14,729 bases of DNA from positions 76,887-91,615 of the forward strand of contig PAPL01000018.1 in the NCBI GenBank assembly GCA_002708885.1, read 5' to 3'. The DNA is from Verrucomicrobiales bacterium (GTDB lineage: Bacteria; Verrucomicrobiota; Verrucomicrobiia; Verrucomicrobiales; DEV007). The notes under the pieces were generated by a model. The model saw nothing but the letters and a program-made list of their open reading frames with translations, was not told the DNA's origin and did not search any database. Below are positions 1-7,615 of this stretch, one piece after another; position 1 is the first letter of the stretch, and each line of letters opens with the position of its first letter. The position numbers were made by a program, and so were the translations under genes.

Positions 1-1017
1 TGCGTAGTGAAATCAATGCATACCGAAGCAATTAACCATGGTCCTGGAGTGACCATGCTTCAGACCGGATCTCAATTTCCTGGCCGACCCAGTATAGGTG
101 CATGGTTGAGTTACGGTTTGGGATCGGCCAACGAAGACCTTCCTTCTTTTGTGGTTATGGTTACTAAAAACAAGGGGGGGCAACCCTTAGTTTCACGCCT
201 TTGGGGGAGTGGTTTTTTACCTTCAGAGTTTCAGGGTGTAAGGTTGCGCTCTGGAAAAGATCCGGTTCTGTATTTGAATAATCCAGACGGAATTACAAGA
301 GCCAATAGGAGGAAGATGTTGGACAAGCTTGTCGACTTACATCGTCTGCAGGTTGAGAAGGATTCTGATCCATTAATTGAAAGCCGCATAGCTGAATATG
401 AACTTGCTTACCGAATGCAGTCTTCGGTCCCCGAGGTTACTGATATCAGTGACGAGCCTAAACATATTCTAGATCTATATGGGAAAGGCGTGAATAATCC
501 CGGATCATTTGCTGCGAACTGTCTGCAGGCGCGCAGATTGGCTGAAAGGGGTGTACGTTATATACAGTTGTATCACCCCGGTTGGGATCAGCACGGCGGA
601 CTCGCAGGAGCGATCAAGGGGCAATGCTCTGAAACTGATCAGGCATCGGCCGCGTTAGTTACCGATTTAAAGCAGAGAGGACTACTTGATGATACTCTTG
701 TAATATGGGGAGGAGAGTTCGGCCGGACCAATTACTGCCAAGGTAAATTAAACGGTAACAATTTTGGAAGAGATCACCATCCGAGGTGCTTTTCACTATG
801 GATGGCGGGGGGCGGAGTGAAGGGCGGAACGTCGTATGGTAGCACAGACCCTTTAGGCTATAATGTTCAGGAAGATCCGGTCCATGTTCATGATTTTCAT
901 GCAACGCTGCTACACTTGTTGGGAATTGATCATGAAAGATTGACCTTCAAGTATCAGGGCCGCCGTTTCAGATTAACGGATGTGCATGGTCGAGTCGTTA
1001 AGAGTATTCTTGCTTAA
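1..1017 (+). CDS. DUF1501 domain protein (5'-truncated by window)
   Basis: The reading frame is open from the first base (TGC GTA GTG AAA TCA ATG...), so the gene begins upstream and only the C-terminal ~338 residues are seen; I recall full DUF1501 proteins as roughly 430-490 residues, often with a Tat signal. DUF1501 belongs to the alkaline phosphatase/sulfatase-like superfamily. Visible family blocks are SMHTEAINHGPG at the start, TGSQFPGRPSIGAWLSYGLG, GSGFLPSEFQGV, ELAYRMQSSVPE, QARRLAERGVRYIQLYHPGWDQH, VIWGGEFGRT, GRDHHPRCFSLWMAGGG and, near the end, GRRFRLTDVHG. The conserved His and Asp residues (WDQH, GRDHH, HVHDFHAT) could bind metal. The biochemical role is not established. In planctomycetes and verrucomicrobia these genes usually follow a DUF1549/DUF1553 cytochrome-like gene, so such a partner is expected just upstream, outside the window. 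It ends 44 bases before the convergent yggS; no terminator hairpin is evident. Confidence 0.92.
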   Translation, partial: CVVKSMHTEAINHGPGVTMLQTGSQFPGRPSIGAWLSYGLGSANEDLPSFVVMVTKNKGGQPLVSRLWGSGFLPSEFQGVRLRSGKDPVLYLNNPDGITRANRRKMLDKLVDLHRLQVEKDSDPLIESRIAEYELAYRMQSSVPEVTDISDEPKHILDLYGKGVNNPGSFAANCLQARRLAERGVRYIQLYHPGWDQHGGLAGAIKGQCSETDQASAALVTDLKQRGLLDDTLVIWGGEFGRTNYCQGKLNGNNFGRDHHPRCFSLWMAGGGVKGGTSYGSTDPLGYNVQEDPVHVHDFHATLLHLLGIDHERLTFKYQGRRFRLTDVHGRVVKSILA

Positions 1018-1061
1018 GAATTGTATTTAGATTTCCATCTGCCCGAGTGAGGGATCAAATA

Positions 1062-1769
1062 CTATTCATTTTGGTTGGGTTTAATAACTTTTCTCTTACC
1101 GAATATTGAGGACCCGATTCGTACGGAAGTTGACCCCTCTTCAATTGCCACATGGAAATCATTACTCATTCCCATTGAGAGGCCGGGTAATTTAATGTCA
1201 TGTTTTTGTTCTAGTTCGTCTCTGAGTTTTCTCAGTGCGGCGAATTCTGGTCTGACGTTTTCGGGATCAGAATCAAATGGAGGGATGACCATCAATCCTT
1301 CTATTTCTATTCTGTCGAGCCGCATAAGTGAATCAAAGGATCTGGACAATTCTTCTGCAGAGAATCCAAACTTTGTGGATTCTTTTGCATGATTAACTTG
1401 TATATATATTTTCGGGAAAAGGCCAAGTTCATGGGCAATTGAATTTATTCTCTTAGCAATATCTAATGAATCAACGCTGTGAATTTTTTCCGTAAACGGT
1501 AAGACTTTTCTTACTTTGTTTTTTTGAAGGTGCCCAATGAAATGCCATCTCAGAGAGGACGGAAGATCAGGATGTTTAAGTTCAAGCTCCTGTACCCTAT
1601 TCTCGCCAAAGTCTCTGTGGCCGCATTCGACTAACTCGGAAACTACTTGGGCTGGCCATGTTTTGCTCACCGCGATGAGTTCAACTGATCCGGCAGCGCG
1701 TCCAGATTTTTCTTCTGCGGTTCGTATCCGCGACTTAATTAGCTCATATGATTCACTAATTGAAGTCAT
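1062..1769 (-). CDS. yggS: YggS/PLPBP family pyridoxal-phosphate homeostasis protein
   Basis: This 235-residue protein has the usual length of the family. YggS proteins are single-domain PLP-binding TIM barrels related to the N-terminal domain of alanine racemase. They have no known catalytic activity and buffer cytosolic pyridoxal phosphate. Diagnostic blocks are ELIAVSKTWPA with the PLP-binding lysine at residue 36, FGENRVQE, WHFIGHLQKNK, KFGFSAEE, GLMVIPP, LSMGMSNDF and the phosphate-binding end SVRIGSSIFGKR. The ATG at 1769 is preceded by AAGG two bases upstream, one of the few Shine-Dalgarno-like signals in the window. It lies 70 bases downstream of prc on the same strand and is probably co-transcribed with it. 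The functions are unrelated as far as is known. I see no separate promoter. The family call is firm. Confidence 0.95.
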   Translation of the reverse strand: MTSISESYELIKSRIRTAEEKSGRAAGSVELIAVSKTWPAQVVSELVECGHRDFGENRVQELELKHPDLPSSLRWHFIGHLQKNKVRKVLPFTEKIHSVDSLDIAKRINSIAHELGLFPKIYIQVNHAKESTKFGFSAEELSRSFDSLMRLDRIEIEGLMVIPPFDSDPENVRPEFAALRKLRDELEQKHDIKLPGLSMGMSNDFHVAIEEGSTSVRIGSSIFGKRKVIKPNQNE

Positions 1770-1839
1770 TACCTTAGTTGTGTCTTACACAATGAGAGAT
1801 ATGCTCTGGTATGCGTAGACTTTTGGTGCGGATTTTTCT

Positions 1840-4104
1840 TTATGAACCGTTTTCCTGAGAATTACCACCTGCAGTTTTTACTTTAGTAGCTCTGATCAGG
1901 TCCTGTGCTATGTTCAACGCTTCACGTTTCGTTGGTCCTAGAAAATGTGGAAAATCAGGAGTTTCTTCGGCCAGTTCTTCTTCTTTATCTTTGGCTCTGC
2001 GCATTGATTCGTCTTCCGGTTTTTTGAAGTTGTCTGAAGCTTCTATTTTATTACTTTCGACATTTTCAAGGGTCAATCTGCTGACCTTATATTTACCTTT
2101 TTCTTTTTCTTCAATTTGAGCAAAAAGTTTTTTGCGTTCATCGTTTCTCGATTTGCGCCGTTCCTTTTCTTTTTTGTTTTCTTCGAGCCGTGTATTAATA
2201 TTTAGGGAAACAGTGTTCCTGTCCTTAATTTCTTTGTATTTCTTATTGTCTTCAACGATGTAGCCGAATTCCTTTGCTTCTTTGACTCGTTCCTGGGAAA
2301 GTTTGTTCAAATTATTTTTCATTTGAGTGATGTCATCCGTTTCATATTTCATCTTTGCGATGGAATCATGTTCAAGAGCATTCGGAAGCGCTGATTCGCC
2401 TGTTTCCAACTCATCACGATAAGAAGGAAGAATTATATCGGGCGTCACGCCTTTTAGTTGAGTCGAGCCTCCCGCAATCCGGTAGAATTTCTGGATTGTT
2501 ACTTTTAATGCACCTGCTCTGTCTTTAGTGTCTTTTGGAAATATGGCGGGCATGTATTGCTTGACCGGCATAACCGTTTGTACGGTTCCTTTTCCGAAAG
2601 TGGACTTGTCCCCAACGATCACGGCGCGTCCATAATCCTGTAATGCGGCCGCAAATATTTCACTGGCCGATGCACTGCTGCGGTCAGTGAGAACTATCAT
2701 TGGTCCATCATAGGCTGCTGTAGGAACCTTGGACTTTTTATTAGTGATTCTTCCTTTTCCATTCTTGGCTTGTACGACTGGTCCTCCATCGATAAACAGA
2801 CCGGTCAGTCGAATTGCCTCTTCCAATGATCCTCCTCCATTGCCTCTAAGGTCAATCACGAGAGCTTCGATGTTTTCCTTTTTGAGACGTTCCAAAAGTC
2901 GCTTAACATCACCGCTACAACTGACTGTGCCACGTTCCATGTCGGCATAAAAAGCATAAAGATTAATCCAGCCTATTCGTTGCTTAACATTTTCAGCATC
3001 ATTGATTTCAATGAGTTCTGCATTTGCCGCTTTGTCCTTGAGTTTGACCTCGTCTCTGACAATGGAAATTAATTCTGTTTCCGCATCATCGGCCGCATCT
3101 GCCGGGATGACTTTGAGGATGACTGTTGTATTCTTTTCTCCTCTGATCATGTCTACGATCCGATTAAGTTTCATGAAGAGGATATCGACCATTTCTTTGT
3201 CCTTTCCCTGCGACACTCCGACTATTCTGTCTCCGATCTGTAATTGGCCGCCCCTATCGGCGGGGCCCCCTACCACGAGTCCTTGTATTTTTGCCGCTCC
3301 GTCATCCATGCCCAGAAGAGCTCCTATACCGACTAATTTGTTTTGCATGCCTACCCGGAAATTTTCGAGTTCTGATTGGCTAAAATATTCAGAGTGTGGA
3401 TCATAAACCTGAGACAGAGTTGAAAGGAAGAAATTGCATGCCTCCTCCTCGTCATTTTCATCCAGAGTTTCCATGAACCGGGTATATCTTTTAAGAATTT
3501 TTTCCTTGGGCGATTCTTTTCCATCTTCTCCAAGAATATCTTCAAGTTTTTTTCCCAGTTCTTTGGCTCGGTCACGCTGACGCTTCAGTCGCAATTCTTC
3601 TTCCAATAATTGTCCTTCTAAAATATTTTCCCAGAGCTGATCTGATGCCTTGGCATCAGCTGCCCAAGCCGATTCCTTTCTTCGCTTTTCTACTGTCCTG
3701 TCACTGTCAAATTTGAATTCTTTACTGTTGAGGGTTTCCTCGATTTTTTTTACCCGATCAGTTACTCTGCTCACGTAAAGCTTATAAATGTCTGTTGCAG
3801 GCTTTATTGAACCTTCAAAGACATAATCATCGAGAGTTGTCTTATATTTCCTTTGAAATGAGTCGATGTCCTTTTGGTTGAAATACAATTTGTTGGAATC
3901 GAGAAATTTGATGTAGGTATCGAGGAATTTTTCAGATACTTCATCTTCAAAATCAGTCTTAGAATAATGATTGTTTTGAATAAGGTTAGCTACGTATTGA
4001 GCAATTGTTCCGTAGTTTGGAGCAGCACTTATAGTTGTTAGAAATAAGAAGCTGCCTAAGAGGCATGAAAATAATATGGAAAAAGTTTTCCTTTTGATAT
4101 TCAT
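1840..4104 (-). CDS. prc: Carboxy-terminal processing protease Prc/Tsp (S41A)
   Basis: A 754-residue exported serine protease that degrades or trims periplasmic proteins from their C-termini, somewhat longer than E. coli Prc (about 680). An N-terminal signal peptide (residues 1-27, ending ISAA) is followed by the Prc N-terminal helical domain (about 30-245), a PDZ domain (about 250-340, with GLVVGGPADRGG and GDRIVGV) and the S41 core (about 375-560). The Ser/Lys dyad is Ser479 in SSASASEIFAA and Lys505 in TFGKGTVQ, by alignment to E. coli Ser452 and Lys477. IDLRGNGGG (417-425) is the family strand and oxyanion block. The C-terminal part (about 575-740) matches the Tsp C-terminal domain and is very rich in Lys and Glu (640-720), with coiled-coil character. 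The ATG start has no clear Shine-Dalgarno sequence. It diverges from the hydrolase gene by only 27 bases and is followed by yggS. Confidence 0.96.
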   Translation of the reverse strand: MNIKRKTFSILFSCLLGSFLFLTTISAAPNYGTIAQYVANLIQNNHYSKTDFEDEVSEKFLDTYIKFLDSNKLYFNQKDIDSFQRKYKTTLDDYVFEGSIKPATDIYKLYVSRVTDRVKKIEETLNSKEFKFDSDRTVEKRRKESAWAADAKASDQLWENILEGQLLEEELRLKRQRDRAKELGKKLEDILGEDGKESPKEKILKRYTRFMETLDENDEEEACNFFLSTLSQVYDPHSEYFSQSELENFRVGMQNKLVGIGALLGMDDGAAKIQGLVVGGPADRGGQLQIGDRIVGVSQGKDKEMVDILFMKLNRIVDMIRGEKNTTVILKVIPADAADDAETELISIVRDEVKLKDKAANAELIEINDAENVKQRIGWINLYAFYADMERGTVSCSGDVKRLLERLKKENIEALVIDLRGNGGGSLEEAIRLTGLFIDGGPVVQAKNGKGRITNKKSKVPTAAYDGPMIVLTDRSSASASEIFAAALQDYGRAVIVGDKSTFGKGTVQTVMPVKQYMPAIFPKDTKDRAGALKVTIQKFYRIAGGSTQLKGVTPDIILPSYRDELETGESALPNALEHDSIAKMKYETDDITQMKNNLNKLSQERVKEAKEFGYIVEDNKKYKEIKDRNTVSLNINTRLEENKKEKERRKSRNDERKKLFAQIEEKEKGKYKVSRLTLENVESNKIEASDNFKKPEDESMRRAKDKEEELAEETPDFPHFLGPTKREALNIAQDLIRATKVKTAGGNSQENGS

Positions 4105-4131
4105 TGTTTCAGAGGGGTGTCACGCTTATAG

Positions 4132-4851
4132 GTGACGGGGAATGAGTTGATTTGTGCTAAATTGTCTACTATTCAGTCAAAAGTGTCTAATCATTTTAAT
4201 CTTAACATTGGTAATAATAGCGTTGAATGTCTCGTTTTTACTGGGGGCATATGTGAAACTAATGGATATTTAATTAAAGCGCCGGGAGGCGCAATTTTGG
4301 TTGATGCTCCGGAAGGTATTTTAGATTTTTTAATTAAAGAAGATGTTGATACTGAGTTACTTATGCTCACTCACCAGCATTTTGATCATGTCATGTCAGC
4401 GGCTGAAGTTTCAGAGCATTTCAATTGCCCAATCTGGGCATTTTCTGAATATGACACTTCCTTGACTCTCGAGAGTCTTTTTCAAGAGTCTGGAGGCCCT
4501 GCAATTGCTGTTAAACCCTATCAAATTGATAGAATAATTACCGAGACTGAGGGAGATGAGCGTTTGAATGCCTCAGGTTTGTCAATTCAAGTCCATCATG
4601 TTCCCGGGCATTCTCCTGACAGTATATGCTTTTATTTGGAAGACGCTGAAGCGCTATTTGGAGGCGATGTGCTTTTCCAGATGAGTGTGGGCAGGACTGA
4701 TTTCCCGAACGGAGATATGAATTTGTTAGTGGATGGGATCCGTAAGAAAATATTTCCTTTGAATGATCGAGTCACTGTCTTCCCTGGCCATGGTCCGGAA
4801 ACATCGATAGGATTTGAAAAATCTAACAATCCTTTTCTTAGCAGTTTCTAA
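4132..4851 (+). CDS. MBL-fold metallohydrolase, glyoxalase II/GloC-like
   Basis: A 239-residue (maximum) metallo-beta-lactamase-fold hydrolase, cytosolic, with no signal peptide. The metal-ligand set is complete: LTHQHFDH gives His81, His83, Asp85 and His86; VPGHSPDS gives His160; FGGDVLF gives Asp179; and FPGHGPET gives His220. The VGRTDFPNGD block and the NPFL end resemble the short GloC (YcbL) type of hydroxyacylglutathione hydrolases, which split thioesters such as S-lactoylglutathione. The substrate here is unproven. The start is uncertain. A TAG stop abuts the GTG at 4132, and TTG at 4147, TTG at 4162 and GTG at 4183 are alternatives. The conserved fold begins only near residue 30 (VECLVFTGG), and the 27-base gap to divergent prc favours a downstream start. 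Its TAA overlaps the lgt stop in the opposite direction. Confidence 0.92.
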   Translation: MTGNELICAKLSTIQSKVSNHFNLNIGNNSVECLVFTGGICETNGYLIKAPGGAILVDAPEGILDFLIKEDVDTELLMLTHQHFDHVMSAAEVSEHFNCPIWAFSEYDTSLTLESLFQESGGPAIAVKPYQIDRIITETEGDERLNASGLSIQVHHVPGHSPDSICFYLEDAEALFGGDVLFQMSVGRTDFPNGDMNLLVDGIRKKIFPLNDRVTVFPGHGPETSIGFEKSNNPFLSSF

Positions 4852-5843
4852 TTTCCTTTTTCATCAACTTCAGGGGGCCGTGTTGTTCTGGGCCATTTGA
4901 AAGCTGAAATTATAAAGACGATCCCAATTAGAATCATAAACACTGAAAAGAATTGCCCCCTAGTCAAAGATCCGATGTATCCATCTGAAGGTTCACGGAA
5001 AAATTCTCCGATGATTCTAAAAGTGGCATATCCGATGAAGAATGTTCCGGTAAGGATGCCATGATGAAGCGTTGGTCCTTTTTTTCTAATGATATAAAGG
5101 ATGATAAATAGAGCGAGTCCCTCGAGCAGCGCCTGATAGATTTGTGAAGGGTGCCTTGCATTCAAATAATCACGTAGAATGTCCTGCACAGCTTCATTTT
5201 CTCTTGCTTCTTCAATTAGAAATGTGTCTTTTTCGAAAGGGGAATTATTTGAGATCTCGTTTATATTTGAATCTTCCAGAGCATTGTTAAGATCTTTTCG
5301 AGTCAGACCCTCTGGCGAAACAAATCCAGGTTCGCGAATTTCTTCAGGAAATTGAACTGCCCATGGCACATTTGATTTTCTGCCATAAAGTTCCCCATTA
5401 ATAAAATTGGCAAGTCTGCCAAAGCAGAGGCCGAGCGGCGCAACGGTGCACAGATTATCACCGATGCCCCTCCATCCGACCTTATACTTTCTTGAGTAAA
5501 TAAATGTAAAAACGATCAATCCGGCAATTCCTCCATGACTCGCCATTCCTCCCTCGAGAAAATAGAAAAATATTTGAGGGCGATTAATAAATTCCTCAAA
5601 GTTATAAAGGAGCATGTATCCGAGTCTTCCGCCTGCCATAGTGCTAAGGGCTCCGTAAGTGATGAAGTCTTGGAGTTGTGATTGCCTAAGCTCGGAATAT
5701 CCGAGCCTGACGAAGCGTTTGAGAATGAAATAAGCTGTTATGAAGGCTGCAACATAAGCCAGTCCATACCATCTGATGCCGACAGATTCACCGAATCGGA
5801 TAAGGAATGGGCTCAGATCATGAAGGTAATATCCTATTGGCAT
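4848..5843 (-). CDS. lgt: Prolipoprotein diacylglyceryl transferase Lgt
   Basis: Integral inner-membrane enzyme that transfers diacylglycerol from phosphatidylglycerol to the lipobox cysteine of prolipoproteins, the first step of lipoprotein maturation. About seven hydrophobic segments are visible. Using the numbering of the longest frame (start TTG 5897), key residues are His121 in GGMASHGG, the Lgt signature GRLANFINGELYGR (161-173), HPSQIYQALLEG (249-260), and Arg294 and Arg301 in FRIIGEFFREP. These correspond to residues known to be important in E. coli Lgt. I place the start at ATG 5843 (MPIGYYLHDL...), giving 331 residues, because the upstream TTG 5897 is itself part of a likely -35 box and the extra 18 residues are not Lgt-like. 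An unusual acidic insert (186-246) separates the signature from the HPSQ motif. The stop overlaps the convergent hydrolase stop. Confidence 0.95.
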   Translation of the reverse strand: MPIGYYLHDLSPFLIRFGESVGIRWYGLAYVAAFITAYFILKRFVRLGYSELRQSQLQDFITYGALSTMAGGRLGYMLLYNFEEFINRPQIFFYFLEGGMASHGGIAGLIVFTFIYSRKYKVGWRGIGDNLCTVAPLGLCFGRLANFINGELYGRKSNVPWAVQFPEEIREPGFVSPEGLTRKDLNNALEDSNINEISNNSPFEKDTFLIEEARENEAVQDILRDYLNARHPSQIYQALLEGLALFIILYIIRKKGPTLHHGILTGTFFIGYATFRIIGEFFREPSDGYIGSLTRGQFFSVFMILIGIVFIISAFKWPRTTRPPEVDEKGN

Positions 5844-5869
5844 TGAGACATTAAATGATAAGAACTTAG

Positions 5870-5897
5870 AGAATAAGTTAGTCTTTAACGATGTCAA
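5870..5897 (-). promoter_or_regulatory. Candidate sigma70 promoter for lgt
   Basis: On the minus strand a perfect TTGACA (5892-5897) is followed by a 16-base spacer and TATTCT (5870-5875, four of six matches to TATAAT). Transcription would begin near 5863, leaving a leader of about 20 bases before ATG 5843. This also argues against the TTG within the -35 box being the lgt start codon. It was identified by eye only. Confidence 0.45.
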
Positions 5898-5956
5898 ACA
5901 GGCTAAAAAAGTTGCCGATTTATAATGAGTCTAAGGTACGGATTGAAGCATAACCG

Positions 5957-6000
5957 GAGCCAGAATATAAATTAACAATACAAATAAGAGGCACTGGCTC
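5957..6000. repeat. Inverted repeat GAGCCAG-N30-CTGGCTC
   Basis: Perfect 7-base arms at 5957-5963 and 5994-6000 enclose an AT-rich 30-base spacer, in the 176-base gap between divergent lgt and the sulfatase gene. It is too loosely spaced and lacks a T-run, so it does not look like an intrinsic terminator. It could be a pair of operator half-sites or an mRNA/DNA hairpin for sulfatase control. The rest of the gap (5898-6073) is AT-rich and shows no open frame or RNA gene. Confidence 0.35.
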
Positions 6001-6033
6001 AGTTTCTTTTAAACGATTTGTATCATAAAGTAT

Positions 6034-6039
6034 TATAAT
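6034..6039 (+). promoter_or_regulatory. Candidate -10 box (TATAAT) for sulfatase
   Basis: A perfect TATAAT lies 34 bases before the sulfatase ATG in a very AT-rich stretch. No convincing -35 hexamer occurs 16-18 bases upstream (AAACGA and neighbours), so if real this promoter may depend on an activator, perhaps binding the inverted repeat at 5957-6000. In DNA this AT-rich a chance match is quite possible. Confidence 0.25.
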
Positions 6040-6073
6040 CATATATAAGGATAATATTCAATTAAATGAACCT

Positions 6074-7600
6074 ATGAGGAAAAAAATCCCCATTCGATAT
6101 TTTCGTTTCCCTATTCTGGCAATCATATCAATTATTCTTATAACTCTTTCCTGTCCACTTCACGCTGATCGCCCTAACATTCTATTATGTATCTCTGACG
6201 ACCAGAGTTACTCTCATACCGGAGCTAATGGGGATCCTGTCGTGCAGACGCCAGCATTTGATAGAGTCGCTCGTGAGGGGATTCGTTTTACTCATGCCTT
6301 TTGTGATGCCCCTACATGTGGACCCTCTCGCAGTGCTTTACTAACCGGGCAACATATTTGGCGGCTTGAGGAAGCAGGTAATATTCACAGTACTCTGCCA
6401 AAGAAATTTAAAACATACACTGAAGTTCTCGAAAATTCTGGATATGCTGTAGGATTTACTGGTAAAGGTTGGAGCCCGGGACGGCTCAAAGTGGGTGGTC
6501 GAGAATCGAACCCTGCGGGTAAACAGTTCAGTCAGCGTAAATTGAAGCCGCATTTCAAGTCCATGAGCAACACTGACTATGCTGCGAACTTTGATGAATT
6601 TCTTAGTCAGGTGAAGGGGGGCCAACCGTTTTGTTTCTGGCTTGGAACAAGCGAGCCTCACCGTGGTTTTGATTTGGGTTCGGGTAAACGGAGCGGAAAA
6701 GATCCTGCTAAGGTCATTGTGCCTAAGATTTTTCCTGACCATCCTATAGTTAGGAGTGATATTCTCGACTACTTTGTCGAAATTGAGCATTTTGATAACA
6801 TGGTTTTTCGGGCTTTGAAGTCCTTGGAAGAAGCTGGTGAGTTGGATAATACTATCGTGGTTGTGACTAGCGATCACGGCATGCCTTTTCCCCGTGCAAA
6901 AGCGAGCCTTCACGATGATGGTTCGCGTGTTCCTCTGGCCATTCGTTGGCCAAAGGGGATTGTTGCTCCAGGACGCGTATTTCATGACCCCGTAAACTTG
7001 AGCGCTCTTGCTCCCACTTTTCTCGAAGCTGCGGGGTTGGAGGTTCCCAGTATGATGACCGCATCCAGTTTACAGGACGTTATCAAGAATAAGCCACGGA
7101 ATAAGCGTATTGCGGCCTTTATAGCAATGGAGCGGCACGACGGGTGCCGTGAAGGAGGCAAGGGTTACCCTTGCCGAGCAATCCGCACTAAGGACCATTT
7201 ATACATTCTCAATTACAAGCCTGAGCGATGGCCAGCAGGTAATCCGGATCGCAAATTCTGCGCCCGCGACATTCCTTTCGGTGAAGTTGATTCCTCACCC
7301 ACCAAGTCTCTGTTGATGGCCAACAAGGACAAGCCGGGCTTCAAGCACTTTTACAACCTTGCTTTCGCCAAGCGACCTGCGGAGGAACTTTACGATTTGA
7401 CCAAGGATCCCGGTCAGGTCGTTAACCTTGCCAGTGAACCGGAATACGCCGGTATCAAGAAGAAGCTTAACTCGCAGCTCAAGCAACGCTTGGAACTTAC
7501 CAAGGATCCTCGGGCATTGGGACTTGAAGCACCCTGGGATTTTTATCCTTACTACGGGCTCCGCCGTAATAAGAGCTGGCAGGTAGATCCAAAGCCATGA
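6074..7600 (+). CDS. Exported sulfatase, SGSH/heparan N-sulfatase-like
   Basis: A 508-residue formylglycine-dependent sulfatase of the alkaline-phosphatase superfamily. A signal peptide (1-31: basic start, hydrophobic 12-27, cleavage near LHA/DRP) leads into RPNILLCISDDQS with metal ligands Asp42 and Asp43. The signature CGPSRSALLTG has Cys82, the residue converted to formylglycine. TGKGW (Lys131), EPHRG (His196) and VTSDHG (Asp267, His268) complete the active site. The overall pattern (SDDQS, a -GLHQ/GNIHS-like stretch, PHRGF, FFVP-like PKIFPDHP, SRVPLAIRWP) resembles N-sulfoglucosamine sulfohydrolases, the S1_8 group, so N- or O-desulfation of a sulfated glycan is inferred but the substrate is not proven. 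The C-terminal subdomain ends with ELYDLTKDPGQVVNLA, typical of sulfatases. It stands alone on its strand and ends 15 bases from the convergent NOS gene. No formylglycine-generating enzyme is in the window. The last ~500 bases are somewhat more GC-rich than the rest. Confidence 0.95.
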   Translation: MRKKIPIRYFRFPILAIISIILITLSCPLHADRPNILLCISDDQSYSHTGANGDPVVQTPAFDRVAREGIRFTHAFCDAPTCGPSRSALLTGQHIWRLEEAGNIHSTLPKKFKTYTEVLENSGYAVGFTGKGWSPGRLKVGGRESNPAGKQFSQRKLKPHFKSMSNTDYAANFDEFLSQVKGGQPFCFWLGTSEPHRGFDLGSGKRSGKDPAKVIVPKIFPDHPIVRSDILDYFVEIEHFDNMVFRALKSLEEAGELDNTIVVVTSDHGMPFPRAKASLHDDGSRVPLAIRWPKGIVAPGRVFHDPVNLSALAPTFLEAAGLEVPSMMTASSLQDVIKNKPRNKRIAAFIAMERHDGCREGGKGYPCRAIRTKDHLYILNYKPERWPAGNPDRKFCARDIPFGEVDSSPTKSLLMANKDKPGFKHFYNLAFAKRPAEELYDLTKDPGQVVNLASEPEYAGIKKKLNSQLKQRLELTKDPRALGLEAPWDFYPYYGLRRNKSWQVDPKP

Positions 7601-7615
7601 ATGGATTGGGTCAAA

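Noticed and set aside
1018..1061. Terminator between DUF1501 and yggS
   Set aside because: Only a 3-base CCC/GGG stem is visible and there is no T-run.
1778..1792. Hairpin TTGTGT-CTT-ACACAA between prc and yggS as a terminator
   Set aside because: The stem is short and AT-rich with no following T-run, and the two genes look co-transcribed.
3002..3406. Open frame of 134 codons antisense to prc
   Set aside because: The Ser/Met-rich translation has no domain and sits opposite the conserved PDZ region of prc.
6341..6985. Open frame of 214 codons antisense to the sulfatase
   Set aside because: It lies wholly within a well-supported gene and the translation shows no recognisable family or domain; it is a codon-usage shadow.
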